From: Microcystis aeruginosa FD4
GTDB taxonomy: Bacteria > Cyanobacteriota > Cyanobacteriia > Cyanobacteriales > Microcystaceae
Reading direction: 5' to 3'
Assembly (NCBI RefSeq): GCF_009792235.1
Contig: NZ_CP046974.1
Span: 1-43,611 of the forward strand
Length of the DNA stretch: 43,611 nucleotides
The position numbers were made by a program, and so were the translations under genes. Below, one piece after another: positions 16,641 to 25,245 of the stretch (positions within the stretch are counted from its first letter, which is position 1; each line of letters begins with the position of its first letter). A model generated the notes under the pieces. It was not told the DNA's origin, did no database searches, and saw only the letters and a program-made list of their open reading frames with translations.

Positions 16641-16916
16641 ACCCAAATCTTCGATAACCGAAGGGAACTTAAGCAATTTTGGGAAATATCCAAAATTAAC
16701 TGTTTTGCGATCAATTGCGATACCGCCGAGTATTACGCTAGAGTTTATTCTGGCTTGAGGAAAAAGGGAAATCCGATTCCCACTAACTATATGTGGATCG
16801 CAGCGACCGCTCTACAATATAATCTGGCTTTGTTTAGCTATGACAAGCATTTTCGGGCGGTCGATGGGTTGATAACAGGAAATAGCATCGCCAATTTTGC
16901 GATTATTCCTATCTAA
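16626..16916 (+). pseudogene. PIN-domain toxin C-terminal fragment
   Basis: The open frame to TAA 16914-16916 reads RRELKQFWEISKINCFAINC, then TAEYYARVYSGLRKKGNPIPTNYMW, IAATALQYNLALFSYDKHFRAV. This is the second half of a VapC-like PIN domain: helix with Glu, the PTNYMWIAA motif for the later catalytic Asp (Asp replaced by Tyr-Met context), and SYDKHF. The N-terminal strand and first Asp are missing and no start is present. It is on the opposite strand to the stub at 16227. Confidence 0.65.
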
Positions 16917-17187
16917 ACTGCCCGGGAGATCACAAGTCAAGACAAATGTATTCAGATAGTTTATGCTGATTAAATAAAGGAGGTTTTGAAATCATATCTA
17001 AAGAGTTTTAACAATTTTTTTATCGGAGAAAAACATAATTTTTTCGAGAAAATAAAATTAGTTAAGTCTCGACAATAATATATAATTAATTTAGAAGAAT
17101 AGTTATATTTTAATCGGCTATAATCCCTTTTGTAAAATCGGGGATATTACCCGACGTTCAAGATAAAATCCAATACCGAAAAAAACC
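16917..17187 (+). other. AT-rich leader of the helicase gene
   Basis: No gene seen. The region is strongly A+T rich around 16980-17120, with TATAATTAATT and TATAATCCC text suitable for -10 elements of the helicase promoter. Confidence 0.35.
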
Positions 17188-20001
17188 ATGAACCAGCCCC
17201 TCGATCCCGCAGCCCTGCTCCGTGCCGGTCAAAAATTGGGTCAACCCCTACCCGACGGTCTCGGTGTCGGTAAATCGGTCACTTCGCCACAATACGGCAC
17301 GGGAAAAGTGACGGGCTGGTTGGGCAATCGATTGATCGTCAAGTTCCCGGGCTATTCTGTCCCCCTACAGTTCCCAAACTGGCAAGAATCGATCGCTTCG
17401 GGCGAGTTAGTCTTAGCCGAGATAACACCATCCGAGTCCTCTCCATCGACCCCCGCAATTCTGGCAGCTATTCAAAGTCTCAAGAAGCCCGAATTCCGGG
17501 CGATTGCTACCGAATTAGCGGAAAGATTGACTTACATCACCGTCATTCCCGCCATTAAGGGACGGTTACACCCGATACCCTCCGATCTTTTGCCCGTGCT
17601 AACAACCGCTCTAGCTAAAATCGGGATCGATTCGCTCTACGAACATCAACTGGAAGCCCTGACCTTATTGCGACAGGGCAAAGATATCGTCATCGCCACC
17701 CCCACAGCTTCTGGCAAGACGCTCTGTTATAACCTCGCCATTCTCGAATCCTGTCTCAGGTCGTCGGAACCGACCGCTCTCTATCTCTTTCCCCTCAAAG
17801 CTCTGGCCTTCGACCAGACCAGGAAGTTACAAACCCTGAACGAGGCGTTGCCACCGAACGCTAGTTTGAAAATCGGACAGATGACGGGGGATACCTCGCA
17901 GTCCGAACGATGGAAATTGTTTTATCCCGATATTCCCCGGATTCTAGCGGTCAGTCCCGATTTACTCCATTACCAGCTAGAGAAAATACGCGGGGGAAGT
18001 CAAGCGCAGGGATGGCGAAATTTCTTGCGCTCCCTACGTTGGGTGGTAATCGACGAAGCTCACACCTACACCGGCGCGTTCGGGGCGCATTTCGCCAATC
18101 TTACCCGTCGTCTCCGGCGGGCGGTCGATAGTGTCGGCGGCAATAGCGATCGCTTACAATTTATCTGCACTTCGGCCACGCTCGGAAATCCCGTCGAGTT
18201 GTTGGAGCGTTTTGGGGGTCGTGCCGACGAACCGAAACAGCTAAAAGCAATGGATACGGGTCGGGGAACCACCGCGTCCAAAACTTTCCTTTCCCTCGCA
18301 CCGACGGGTTCCCCCAATCCCGACACGGTGCGGATCGTCCTCTCCCTTCTCCAACAAGAACTGAGCGGTATCGTTTTCTGTTACTCGCGCACCACCGTCA
18401 AGAACTTGCTGAAACTGCTCGCTAAAGAAGCCGAAAACTGGGGAAACGCAGGGTTAGCGCGACGGGTAGCACCCTTTTACGGTTCCATGCAGTCCGAACA
18501 ACGTCGTCGCCTGATCCAACAGTTAGAAACCGGGAAGATTAGGGTTCTCCTCTCCACATCGGCACTGGAAGCGGGAATCGACCTCCCCGAACTCGATTGT
18601 TGCATTATCCGCGGTTATCCCGGTTCGATCATGTCTTTCCGGCAAAGGATCGGCCGGGTCGGACGACGGCGAAGCGGTCTGGTTATCTTCCTACCGATCG
18701 CCGATGATCCTCTCGATCACTACTACGGAACCTATCCAGAGCGATTACTATCGGACGGAGTAGAAAATGTCGCCTTCAATCCCGACTACCCGACCCTGCT
18801 GGCCAAACACCTGCTCTGCTGTTGTGCTGAGAGCGGATTAGGGGTAAATGAGGTACTACCCCGTTTCGGAGAGGTGGGCGGACGGCTGGCCGATGAATTA
18901 TTACGACAGAACAAGCTTTTTCTGAAAGCTAACGGTTTTTTGCACGCCGTCGGAATGCCCCACCACTCGGTCAACCTTCGGGGCAACCCCCAACAATCGG
19001 TAAAATTGATAGACCTGACCACTAAGGAGACGATCGAGGAGATGGGTTTGGAGTTAGCCCACCGTGAGGTCTTCCCTGATGCGCTCTATACCGCAATCGA
19101 CGAGGAAGGCCGACGGGTGGTGTACCAGTGCCGCGAACTGAACGAGGAGAACCACACCGCATCGCTAGAACCTCTCGGTTGCGATAGCGATCTCTCGACC
19201 CAACCGGAAACCGACCTAACGGTAGCCTCCAGAGTGCTACTGACAGAACCGAAGATTCTCTCGACCCCGTTCCCCGACGCACGGCTCAGAATACGTCTGC
19301 ACTGGGGTGAAATCACCTCCTCGGTCACGGGTTATCAACGCTTAAAACGCCAGTACCGTCTTACTTGCACCAATCCTCACTGTTCGGGCTATCATCTGCC
19401 CCTCAAGGGCAAAAGCTGCCCGCAATGTCACCGCTCTCTACGAACGGCCGAGATCACCGATGTCGAGCAGAAAATCACTTTTCCGACCCCGTACCGCACC
19501 AGCTACGAGGCTCCCGTCTTAAAAATCGAACTCAATCCTGGAGTCACGACCGCTATCCGCGAGGAAGTCGCCCGTCTCAGAAAGAACCTTACCGATCGCT
19601 ACGGTGATAACATTCCCGACACCCTCAAAGACCTCTGGACGAGCGCACCGGATTGGTTAGCCCTGCACAGTATGGGGCATCAACTGATCTTTGCCGTCCC
19701 TCTACTGGTACTTTCCTCGCGATCAGATGTCAATTTCGTGGTCGAACGGGAGGATAAACGAAGGGTCGGTTATTTCTTCGATACTTGCGACGGTGGCAAC
19801 GGGGCTACGGAAGCGATTTTTCAGAACCTACCCCGACTGGCAGACAAAGCGCGGACGCTGGTTGAAGCCTGTGATTGTGAGTACGGCTGTCCCCGTTGCC
19901 TAACCCAACACGGTTGTCCCCAACGAAACGAGGGGTTGAATCGGGATTTGGGACTGTTTTTATTGAAAGCGATCGGGGAAAGCGCGTCCTCGATCGAGTG
20001 A
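17188..20001 (+). CDS. DEAD/DEAH-box helicase, MrfA/Hrq1 (YprA) type with DUF1998
   Basis: 937 residues. An N-terminal Tudor/CarD-like module (VGKSVTSPQYGTGKVTGW, residues 27-60) precedes two RecA folds: motif I ATPTASGKT (170-178), motif II VVIDEAH, motif III CTSATLGNP, motif V ALEAGIDLPE, motif VI QRIGRVGRR. A CTNPHC...CPQC zinc ribbon follows (about residues 725-750). The C-terminal DUF1998/MZB module has FFDTCDGGNG and CDCEYGCPRCLTQHGCPQ, the four-cysteine site of MrfA. MrfA and Hrq1 are 3'-5' DNA helicases that repair mitomycin-type and crosslink damage. The ordinary cargo question is why a plasmid carries it. It is GC-richer than its surroundings and appears intact. Confidence 0.9.
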   Translation: MNQPLDPAALLRAGQKLGQPLPDGLGVGKSVTSPQYGTGKVTGWLGNRLIVKFPGYSVPLQFPNWQESIASGELVLAEITPSESSPSTPAILAAIQSLKKPEFRAIATELAERLTYITVIPAIKGRLHPIPSDLLPVLTTALAKIGIDSLYEHQLEALTLLRQGKDIVIATPTASGKTLCYNLAILESCLRSSEPTALYLFPLKALAFDQTRKLQTLNEALPPNASLKIGQMTGDTSQSERWKLFYPDIPRILAVSPDLLHYQLEKIRGGSQAQGWRNFLRSLRWVVIDEAHTYTGAFGAHFANLTRRLRRAVDSVGGNSDRLQFICTSATLGNPVELLERFGGRADEPKQLKAMDTGRGTTASKTFLSLAPTGSPNPDTVRIVLSLLQQELSGIVFCYSRTTVKNLLKLLAKEAENWGNAGLARRVAPFYGSMQSEQRRRLIQQLETGKIRVLLSTSALEAGIDLPELDCCIIRGYPGSIMSFRQRIGRVGRRRSGLVIFLPIADDPLDHYYGTYPERLLSDGVENVAFNPDYPTLLAKHLLCCCAESGLGVNEVLPRFGEVGGRLADELLRQNKLFLKANGFLHAVGMPHHSVNLRGNPQQSVKLIDLTTKETIEEMGLELAHREVFPDALYTAIDEEGRRVVYQCRELNEENHTASLEPLGCDSDLSTQPETDLTVASRVLLTEPKILSTPFPDARLRIRLHWGEITSSVTGYQRLKRQYRLTCTNPHCSGYHLPLKGKSCPQCHRSLRTAEITDVEQKITFPTPYRTSYEAPVLKIELNPGVTTAIREEVARLRKNLTDRYGDNIPDTLKDLWTSAPDWLALHSMGHQLIFAVPLLVLSSRSDVNFVVEREDKRRVGYFFDTCDGGNGATEAIFQNLPRLADKARTLVEACDCEYGCPRCLTQHGCPQRNEGLNRDLGLFLLKAIGESASSIE

Positions 20002-20159
20002 AGTTTCCTCACTCAAGGTTTGAAGAACAAGGCAACGAGTGGCCAACTTCCTAAGCGTTCCTGTATCGTCTCGAAGTGTCGATTAACTAACGGTTCAATT
20101 ACTCAATTTATGGGGAAGAAACCAGTTCACGGTAACTGTGGGCGAACGCAAAGCGCTCG

Positions 20160-20570
20160 CTACACGAGATCGTCTTCGGAACTAACATCCGAGCTAATAA
20201 TTGCCTCCGCAATCTGCCGACGTGTGACCCCCGATAAACAAAGGGCGCGGGTTATCAGGTCAAGTGAAACCGAGGGATCACCCGATTCAATTTTCGCCAC
20301 TCGCGACTGGCTCGATTCCATTCTTTTTGCTAACTCTTTTTGAGAAATGTTTTGACTTTTTCTAATTTCTTTTAATTTTCTACCGAGGGCTAGTTTGAGT
20401 TCGATAAGCTCGGATTCTACGGGCGTAAGCTCTAGAAATTCCTCTACTGTTCCCACCTTCCAGCCCGCCGCTTCTAAACGTTGACGCTTAGCTAAATCCA
20501 TGTCCGATCTCCCAGGAGTTTTCACCTCTCCACTCAACCAAACGATATCTTTATCATTTTTGTTTTGCAT
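20160..20570 (-). CDS. XRE-family HTH protein, antitoxin-like
   Basis: 136 residues. The second half is a canonical XRE/Cro HTH (LGRKLKEIRKSQNISQKELAKRM, SQSRVAKIESGDPSVSLDLITRAL) followed by a short C-terminal helix. The first half (VKTPGRSDMDLAKRQRLEAAGWKVGTVEEFLEL) is found in HigA/MqsA-like antitoxins. Its upstream region has a palindromic TGTCAAATCTGACA at about 20587-20600, a likely operator. No toxin gene is adjacent, so it may be a solo regulator. Confidence 0.75.
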   Translation of the reverse strand: MQNKNDKDIVWLSGEVKTPGRSDMDLAKRQRLEAAGWKVGTVEEFLELTPVESELIELKLALGRKLKEIRKSQNISQKELAKRMESSQSRVAKIESGDPSVSLDLITRALCLSGVTRRQIAEAIISSDVSSEDDLV

Positions 20571-20586
20571 TTATTATCCCATAATA

Positions 20587-20600
20587 TGTCAAATCTGACA
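20587..20600. promoter_or_regulatory. Palindromic operator candidate
   Basis: TGTCAAATCTGACA, a dyad with arms TGTCA/TGACA, sits about 20 bases ahead of the XRE gene start (minus strand). That is where an autoregulating Cro-type protein would bind. Confidence 0.45.
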
Positions 20601-20668
20601 TACGGGCAAGTGCTAAACTGCCTTTTGTATCAGACTTCCTGCGAGCTTGAAGATATATCGCTTTAATA

Positions 20669-20803
20669 GACCTCTTGCATAAATCCGAAAACAAACGATA
20701 GAAACAATAATGGGAGGGACTTTCAGTTAATTATTTATTAGTAGTTGATAATCTTCAAAAATGTTGCTGTACAAGGATCGAATTAAGACTTTTGCAAGAG
20801 GTC
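20669..20803. mobile_element. 135-bp MITE derived from the IS5-like element
   Basis: Ends GACCTCTTGCATAAAT and TTTTGCAAGAGGTC match the termini of the 1216-bp IS5-like copies, with TA on both sides (20667-20668, 20804-20805). The interior is non-coding and unrelated to the transposase. Confidence 0.85.
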
Positions 20804-20845
20804 TAAGAGGTCTATTGGCTCGAAACTGTTTCCTGTTCCCATAAT

Positions 20846-21193
20846 TTACGCTTCCAATTCTTTAATTGCCTTTTCAACTTCAATCAAAAGTAAACCTAAA
20901 TCTTGAGTGATTACTTGCCAGACAATATCTAAGTCAATATCAAAATAAGCATGAACAATACGATTTCTCATGCCGATGATTTGTCGCCAAGGGATTTTAA
21001 AATACTTAACTTGGCAAGGTTCAGAAACATTATTAGCAGCTTCGCCCATTATTTCAATTAATCTTACGAGAGCTAAAGATAACATCCTATCGTCATCTAA
21101 ATCTTGTCTGGTGCGATTATTTACAAAAGATAATGCCTCTTTTGCTGAATCTCTGATGTGTTTTAGCCGAGTTAAATTATCAATTTTGCTCAT
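20846..21193 (-). CDS. hepT: HEPN-domain toxin (HepT-like, DUF86)
   Basis: 115 residues, all helical. LKHIRDSAKEALSF, RLIEIMGEAANNVS and the catalytic RNRIVHAYFDID (Rx4H followed by Tyr) identify a HepT ribonuclease. In MNT-HEPN pairs the HEPN protein is toxic and is adenylylated at the Tyr by the nucleotidyltransferase partner. The partner gene is immediately upstream and overlaps by 14 bases. Complete and intact. Confidence 0.9.
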   Translation of the reverse strand: MSKIDNLTRLKHIRDSAKEALSFVNNRTRQDLDDDRMLSLALVRLIEIMGEAANNVSEPCQVKYFKIPWRQIIGMRNRIVHAYFDIDLDIVWQVITQDLGLLLIEVEKAIKELEA

Positions 21194-21488
21194 AAATAAC
21201 TATAGCTTCTGCCAAGACTTGCTCACGAAAATAACGGCTTAAATCTGCCGATGTTCTTAAATCTATCTGGCGATTTATTATATTTGATAACTCATCTTCC
21301 ATCGTAATAATAGCTAAACCAGGAGTCTTCCCTTGTTCAAATTCTACTAAAACATCAACATCACTTTCTCTTGTAAAATCATCCCTTAATACTGAACCAA
21401 ATAAAGATAACTTGCAGATCGAGTGACGCTGACAAAATTGTTTAATTTCTTCTTGAGATAAATTAATAGGAAGAGTTGTTTTTTTCAT
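21180..21488 (-). CDS. mntA: Minimal nucleotidyltransferase antitoxin (MNT)
   Basis: 102 residues. LSLFGSVLRDDFTRESDVDVLVEF has the GSxxR...SDxDxLV nucleotidyltransferase core. It would adenylylate and silence the HepT partner encoded directly downstream with overlapping frames. Start ATG 21488, preceded by AGGAG-type text (ACTAGGAGTTTTAACC orientation reversed). Confidence 0.9.
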   Translation of the reverse strand: MKKTTLPINLSQEEIKQFCQRHSICKLSLFGSVLRDDFTRESDVDVLVEFEQGKTPGLAIITMEDELSNIINRQIDLRTSADLSRYFREQVLAEAIVIYEQN

Positions 21489-21560
21489 GGTTAAAACTCC
21501 TAATTGATGATTTTTAAATCTCAGATTTAAGAGAGGTGACTTAAAACTCCATCGCCTTAA

Positions 21561-21746
21561 TTAATAAGTAGTCGTGCAAAATAAATTTCCTAGTGAAGAA
21601 AGGCACTCATGCAAGAGGCAAGAGGCAAAGGGGGGGTTAAAACCTTCCCACAACTCTAATTTTTCGGGTGTATAGGCTTCGTATTGGTGGAAGGTAATCG
21701 GGGCGGAATCCAGTTCGGGTCGCGGGAAGGGTGGCTTTTGACTCAT
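21561..21746 (-). pseudogene. 5' fragment of a hypothetical gene
   Basis: Starts MSQKPPFPRPELDSAPITFH and goes on QYEAYTPEKLELWEGF, text typical of the N-terminus of Uma2/DUF820-like or related cyanobacterial hypotheticals (ITF-QYEAYTPEKLELWEG). After WEGF the sequence becomes junk running into MITE-like CATGCAAGAGGCAAGAGGC repeats. Likely truncated. It reads in the same direction as the next upstream gene. Confidence 0.4.
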
Positions 21747-21884
21747 GGCGGGCAGAGAGAGATGGCGATCCGGTACGCGGTCGGTCTATCAATTCTAACA
21801 CCCCTAGATCCCGCGTCCGCTCGTAGTCCCTCGATCTGGGGTCGCGGTAATTCGGAGGGAATGATCGCCAGTCAAGGACGAAAA

Positions 21885-22436
21885 TCAATCGGTCACTACC
21901 CCGTAATACTTCTCTAACATGGTCAGCATCCCTTCCTCCAACTCGCTCAAGTAGGGTCGCTGTAGTTTCCCCAAGATTCCCAAAAAGGCGACGGCGGTAT
22001 CTTCCAGTTCTTCCCCTTCCCTCAGTCTCGACAATCGATCGCATAATCGCCGCACCGTCTGACAGTCCCCTTCGGTGTAGCCCAACTCCTTGAGGTACTC
22101 GATTTTAACCAGATCGATCACCCCGTCGTGAAGTCGCAGGTCGCAGGAGCGCTGGTGAACAGCAGTAATGATCGCCCAACATTTGTTTTTCCCCTTCAGA
22201 CGCGGGTTATCTTTGGCAAGGATAGCGACCACTTCCCCCACCTCGAAAACATTCGCTTTCCCTTTATCCTGGTATTTGCCCACCGTCTCGCGAACGACTC
22301 GGTTAGAGGGTGCTTTGCCCCCAGCTTCCGCTACGGCCTCGTTCCAGACGGTCGGCTGTCGTTGCGGGGCAAGAACGGCCAGCGGCCGCACCTGATACTC
22401 GCTCGATGGTCGGGGAATGACGACGAACGGGGTCAA
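21885..22436 (-). CDS. Cyanobacterial plasmid protein, ParB-like C-terminal region
   Basis: 183 residues from TTG 22436. Text such as QPTVWNEAVAEAGGKAPSNRVVRETV, GEVVAILAKDNPRLKGKNKCWAIIT and GKLQRPYLSELEEGMLTMLEKYYG recalls the C-terminal half of long cyanobacterial plasmid/phage proteins that carry an N-terminal ParB-nuclease-like domain. That N-terminal half is absent here, so this is either a natural short form or a truncation. The weak TTG start favours truncation. Role unknown; DNA-related by family memory only. Confidence 0.5.
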   Translation of the reverse strand: MTPFVVIPRPSSEYQVRPLAVLAPQRQPTVWNEAVAEAGGKAPSNRVVRETVGKYQDKGKANVFEVGEVVAILAKDNPRLKGKNKCWAIITAVHQRSCDLRLHDGVIDLVKIEYLKELGYTEGDCQTVRRLCDRLSRLREGEELEDTAVAFLGILGKLQRPYLSELEEGMLTMLEKYYGVVTD

Positions 22437-22528
22437 ATAGCATCAGAAAATAGAGGGAAAACATTTGACGTGATGGACGATCAGGTATGCTATTTAAACG
22501 GGCTTTCACAGATTAAAATGCGACCGTT

Positions 22529-22978
22529 TTATTGTACTCTCTTCGATTGATTCAAGAGATTTTGGTAACATTCGGTCGGGGTACGGTAAGATAAATATTT
22601 AAAGGAAGTCTGATTAATTAATTCTGCAAATCTTTCATTATCAACCGCATTGTACTGATCTAATTTAGTGATTAAATTCTTCATGTTATTCAGGGAGCTT
22701 ACCAGACTCCTATTCTCGGATTTGAGATAATGAATTTCAGGGGAATCGCCCTCATGCCGATCAATGGCGGTAATTTGAGCGATAATCCCCTTAATTCCCT
22801 GCTTATACGAAGAAATTAGGGTATATAAACTCTTTTCCTGAGTAATAAGAAAAATACCTCGCTTCCTGAGATCGAGGACATCAATTCGCCAAGTATTAAT
22901 ATCGGCGATAAAATCTTCTCTTGACTGCACTTCCTGTTGAAGTCTTTCGGCCGCTTTACTTGATAAAATCAGATTCAT
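22529..22978 (-). CDS. Hypothetical protein, DUF6933-like N-terminus
   Basis: 149 residues from ATG 22978. The N-terminus LILSSKAAERL and WRIDVLDLRKRGIFLITQEKSLYTLI resembles DUF6933-type proteins, a small family of unknown function. The C-terminus (DNERFAELINQTSFKYLSYRTPTE) ends in a helix. It is complete by length. No operon partner is evident. Confidence 0.5.
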   Translation of the reverse strand: MNLILSSKAAERLQQEVQSREDFIADINTWRIDVLDLRKRGIFLITQEKSLYTLISSYKQGIKGIIAQITAIDRHEGDSPEIHYLKSENRSLVSSLNNMKNLITKLDQYNAVDNERFAELINQTSFKYLSYRTPTECYQNLLNQSKRVQ

Positions 22979-23056
22979 CTCTAAAAATAAAGTTGATTAT
23001 CAGCTAAAGTATTAATAGACCAATAAATTATACCAATTTTCAATAGTCGTGATTAA

Positions 23057-23242
23057 CGGTGCTTCAGTTTGTGTTATGCAACGGACAGGGTTATAAGGGA
23101 TGTAACCCTTATATGGAAAGGCATTTAGCGATTTTTGTCAATTATTTTTGTCTAGAGCGAACTAATCAATTAAGTCTCTTGCCAGATAAGGATTTAGTCG
23201 ATTTATGCCCCCTGATCGAATCATACCAAGTAACGAAGAACC
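23057..23242 (+). mobile_element. MITE-like family 2 element, second copy
   Basis: Aligns along nearly its whole length with the nested element at 7003-7190 (for example GTTATGCA..GGAC.GGGTTATAAGG and CTTGCCAGATAAGGATTTAG). The outer bases extend to an inverted TTAACGGT / ACCGTTAA pair. I see no target duplication. Its right end supplies the ATG of the following gene. Confidence 0.6.
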
Positions 23243-23879
23243 GTTAAGAAGATATGATAAAAATAATGAGAAACATATTGCTCCTAAAATTCGCAAATTG
23301 GCTGAGACAGCGAGGGAACTATACCAAACCAAATATGCCCTCAATGTCACAAGGCTCACCAGTCTCAAAAGTCTTTGCCAAGAAGAGAAAGCCGCCGCTA
23401 ATTTTGCGCTTTACCTAGCTAAATTGGTAATCAAACAGATGGAATCTAATCAAACTACTAGGTCTTTTCTTGGAGAAGAAGCTTGGACAGAACACTGCCA
23501 ACTAATTAACCATGCTGTTGAAAAAATGGAAGATTACCTAGAAGAACCAACTCCAGATAAACGGCAAGATTTGTATAAATTGTTAACCCAACTAGAACAA
23601 ATTCAAGGTTGGGAAAAACACATAAGATTTGGAACACCAATTCGTGTCATCAATAACAAATATGCCTTAATAATTGAAGATGGACTGCGGTGTATGACAA
23701 GTTCAGATTATGCTTATTGGAGTTACCAAATGGCGAGAGATTATGCTGAACGCTATAACTCAAGTTGTGGCAGTGGACTAACTTCTGAATCCGCTCCTTT
23801 AGTAGCAGAAATTGCCGAGTTTTGGTGTCAATATTATTTTGGCAAAACTCTCAAAGAGAAATTTCCTGATAAGAGTTGA
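23205..23879 (+). CDS. Hypothetical protein with start inside a MITE
   Basis: 224 residues. The ATG and first dozen codons (MPPDRIIPSNEEP) lie in the MITE-like element, whose other copy encodes the similar MPPYRTITSPEEP and then stops. The body is helical and charged (KIRKLAETARELYQTKYALN, HAVEKMEDYLEEPTPDKRQDLYKLL). It ends with AYWSYQMARDYAERYNSSCG and AEIAEFWCQYYFGKTLKEKF. No family recognised. The mobile element may have donated promoter and start codon. Confidence 0.55.
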   Translation: MPPDRIIPSNEEPLRRYDKNNEKHIAPKIRKLAETARELYQTKYALNVTRLTSLKSLCQEEKAAANFALYLAKLVIKQMESNQTTRSFLGEEAWTEHCQLINHAVEKMEDYLEEPTPDKRQDLYKLLTQLEQIQGWEKHIRFGTPIRVINNKYALIIEDGLRCMTSSDYAYWSYQMARDYAERYNSSCGSGLTSESAPLVAEIAEFWCQYYFGKTLKEKFPDKS

Positions 23880-24332
23880 CATCAAAAGCATTTCATGATA
23901 GCAAATCTGCTTTTTTCTGGGAAAATCTACTCAGAAAATAGAATAAAATTCAATAATTTTCTTCATATTTATCGACCTGCTGTTCAGGAGGTTAGCCGTA
24001 GTAATCCAGTAGGACAGGCTCTTGATTTTCTTCATTTAGAGGGGCTACATTAGTCCGAGTGATTCTCCCCTCACTTAACGAACCAAGCTGCCGTATCAAC
24101 AAAAACCTTCGTCACTTGAAATGCCCATGCTGATCACAAAATTGTAATTGTCAATAGCGTTTTAGGTGCGCTTACCCTTAGGTAGGGATGATTACATGGT
24201 TTGAACTCAATCTTTCTCACAATTCGGAGTGCCGTGACTCCCGAAATCTTCAATTATTCTATTAAGTGCTAGAATTTTATTGATGAAACAATTTTTGCCA
24301 GTAGCTAGTTAAGCTTAGAAGGAGTTGATGTT
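23880..24332. other. Toxin-antitoxin debris and promoter region
   Basis: No intact gene. On the plus strand about 23965-24050 reads RPAVQEVSRSNPVGQALDFL then stops, like an antitoxin tail. On the minus strand 24115-24071 reads VTKVFVDTAAWFVK-stop, the first strand of a PIN toxin. A CTCACTTAACGAA motif (24070-24082) overlaps this stub. The promoter for the VapBC pair at 24333 is expected at the right end, and GAAGGAG precedes its ATG. Confidence 0.45.
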
Positions 24333-24548
24333 ATGTTAGTTAAAGGAATTAAAAAAGGCAAAACTATTGAGTTATTAGAGGAAGTTGATTTTCCTGATAA
24401 TGAAGAGCTATTAATGGACATTAGAGAGGTTAATGATTTTTGGTCAGCCTTGCAAGATTTTAGACAAAGAGTAGATTTGGCAAGTCTTGATGATGATACT
24501 TTTGATAATTTACGGGACAAGTCAACGGGAAGAGATGTTCGCTTATGA
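24333..24548 (+). CDS. VapB-like antitoxin
   Basis: 71 residues. A short N-terminal beta segment (MLVKGIKKGKTIELLEEVDF) of AbrB-like or VapB type precedes an acidic helical tail (DFWSALQDFRQRVDLASLDDD) that would wrap the toxin. AAGGAG lies nine bases upstream. It overlaps the VapC start by four bases (ATGA), the normal coupling for such pairs. Confidence 0.85.
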   Translation: MLVKGIKKGKTIELLEEVDFPDNEELLMDIREVNDFWSALQDFRQRVDLASLDDDTFDNLRDKSTGRDVRL

Positions 24549-24964
24549 CTCTCAAATATTTGCTAGATACTAATATTTTGTCAGAGGCTAAACGACCTCA
24601 CCCGAATCAGAAGGTCATGACGAAGCTACGATTATCTAAACGGGAAATAGCCACAGCTACTCTAGTAATCCATGAGCTATTATTTGGTTGTTTTCGACTT
24701 CCTCTGTCTAAAAAACGCCAAGACTTAGAGGATTATGTAAATAACGTTATTTTAGCCAATCTACCTTTATTCGATTATGACTTAAAATCAGCCCAATATC
24801 ACGCACGGGAAAGGTCAAGGTTGTCTAAAGTCGGCAAGAGTCCTGCTTTTGTCGATGGTCAAATAGCGTCTATTGCTTTTACCAACAATTTGACTTTAGT
24901 TACAAATAATGTTGATGATTTTAAAGATTTTAAGGGTTTAGTGATTGAAAATTGGTTTCTCTAA
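24545..24964 (+). CDS. vapC: VapC PIN-domain ribonuclease toxin
   Basis: 139 residues. PIN acidic residues are visible: YLLDTNILSEA (Asp1), ATLVIHELLFG (Glu), SPAFVDGQIASIA (Asp) and LVTNNVDDFKDF (last acidic). VapC cuts specific RNAs, often initiator tRNA. It is translated from an ATGA overlap with the antitoxin gene and is the one intact VapBC pair among several broken ones on this plasmid. It could stabilise the plasmid by post-segregational killing. Confidence 0.92.
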   Translation: MTLKYLLDTNILSEAKRPHPNQKVMTKLRLSKREIATATLVIHELLFGCFRLPLSKKRQDLEDYVNNVILANLPLFDYDLKSAQYHARERSRLSKVGKSPAFVDGQIASIAFTNNLTLVTNNVDDFKDFKGLVIENWFL

Positions 24965-25170
24965 TCCGTAATTGTTCCGTGTTTCACCTTTCCCACCCCA
25001 CAATGCTCCCCCAGAAAGATGATCGCCACGTCATCGATCGCTGCCTAACGATAAGATATAGCAAATAATGGGTTATTTAGAACGCTTTCAATTTTCAAAC
25101 TCTTATCTGAACAGGGTTTCAGCGATAGATTGTCCTAAGCACCTTGGTCTTTGCTATATTGTCCACTCCC

Positions 25171-25220
25171 CTCACTTAACGATTCGTTAAGTGAGAACCT
25201 CGAAAAATTCGTTAAGTGAG
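25171..25220. repeat. CTCACTTAACGA palindrome cluster
   Basis: A perfect dyad CTCACTTAACGA-T-TCGTTAAGTGAG (25171-25195) is followed by another CGTTAAGTGAG at 25210-25220. The same motif recurs at 24070-24082 and about 25618-25628. The rest of the 24965-25245 gap holds no gene. Could be operator or iteron-type sites for an unidentified protein. Confidence 0.6.
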
Positions 25221-25245
25221 CAGCTCAAACCAAGTTAAGGTTCCG

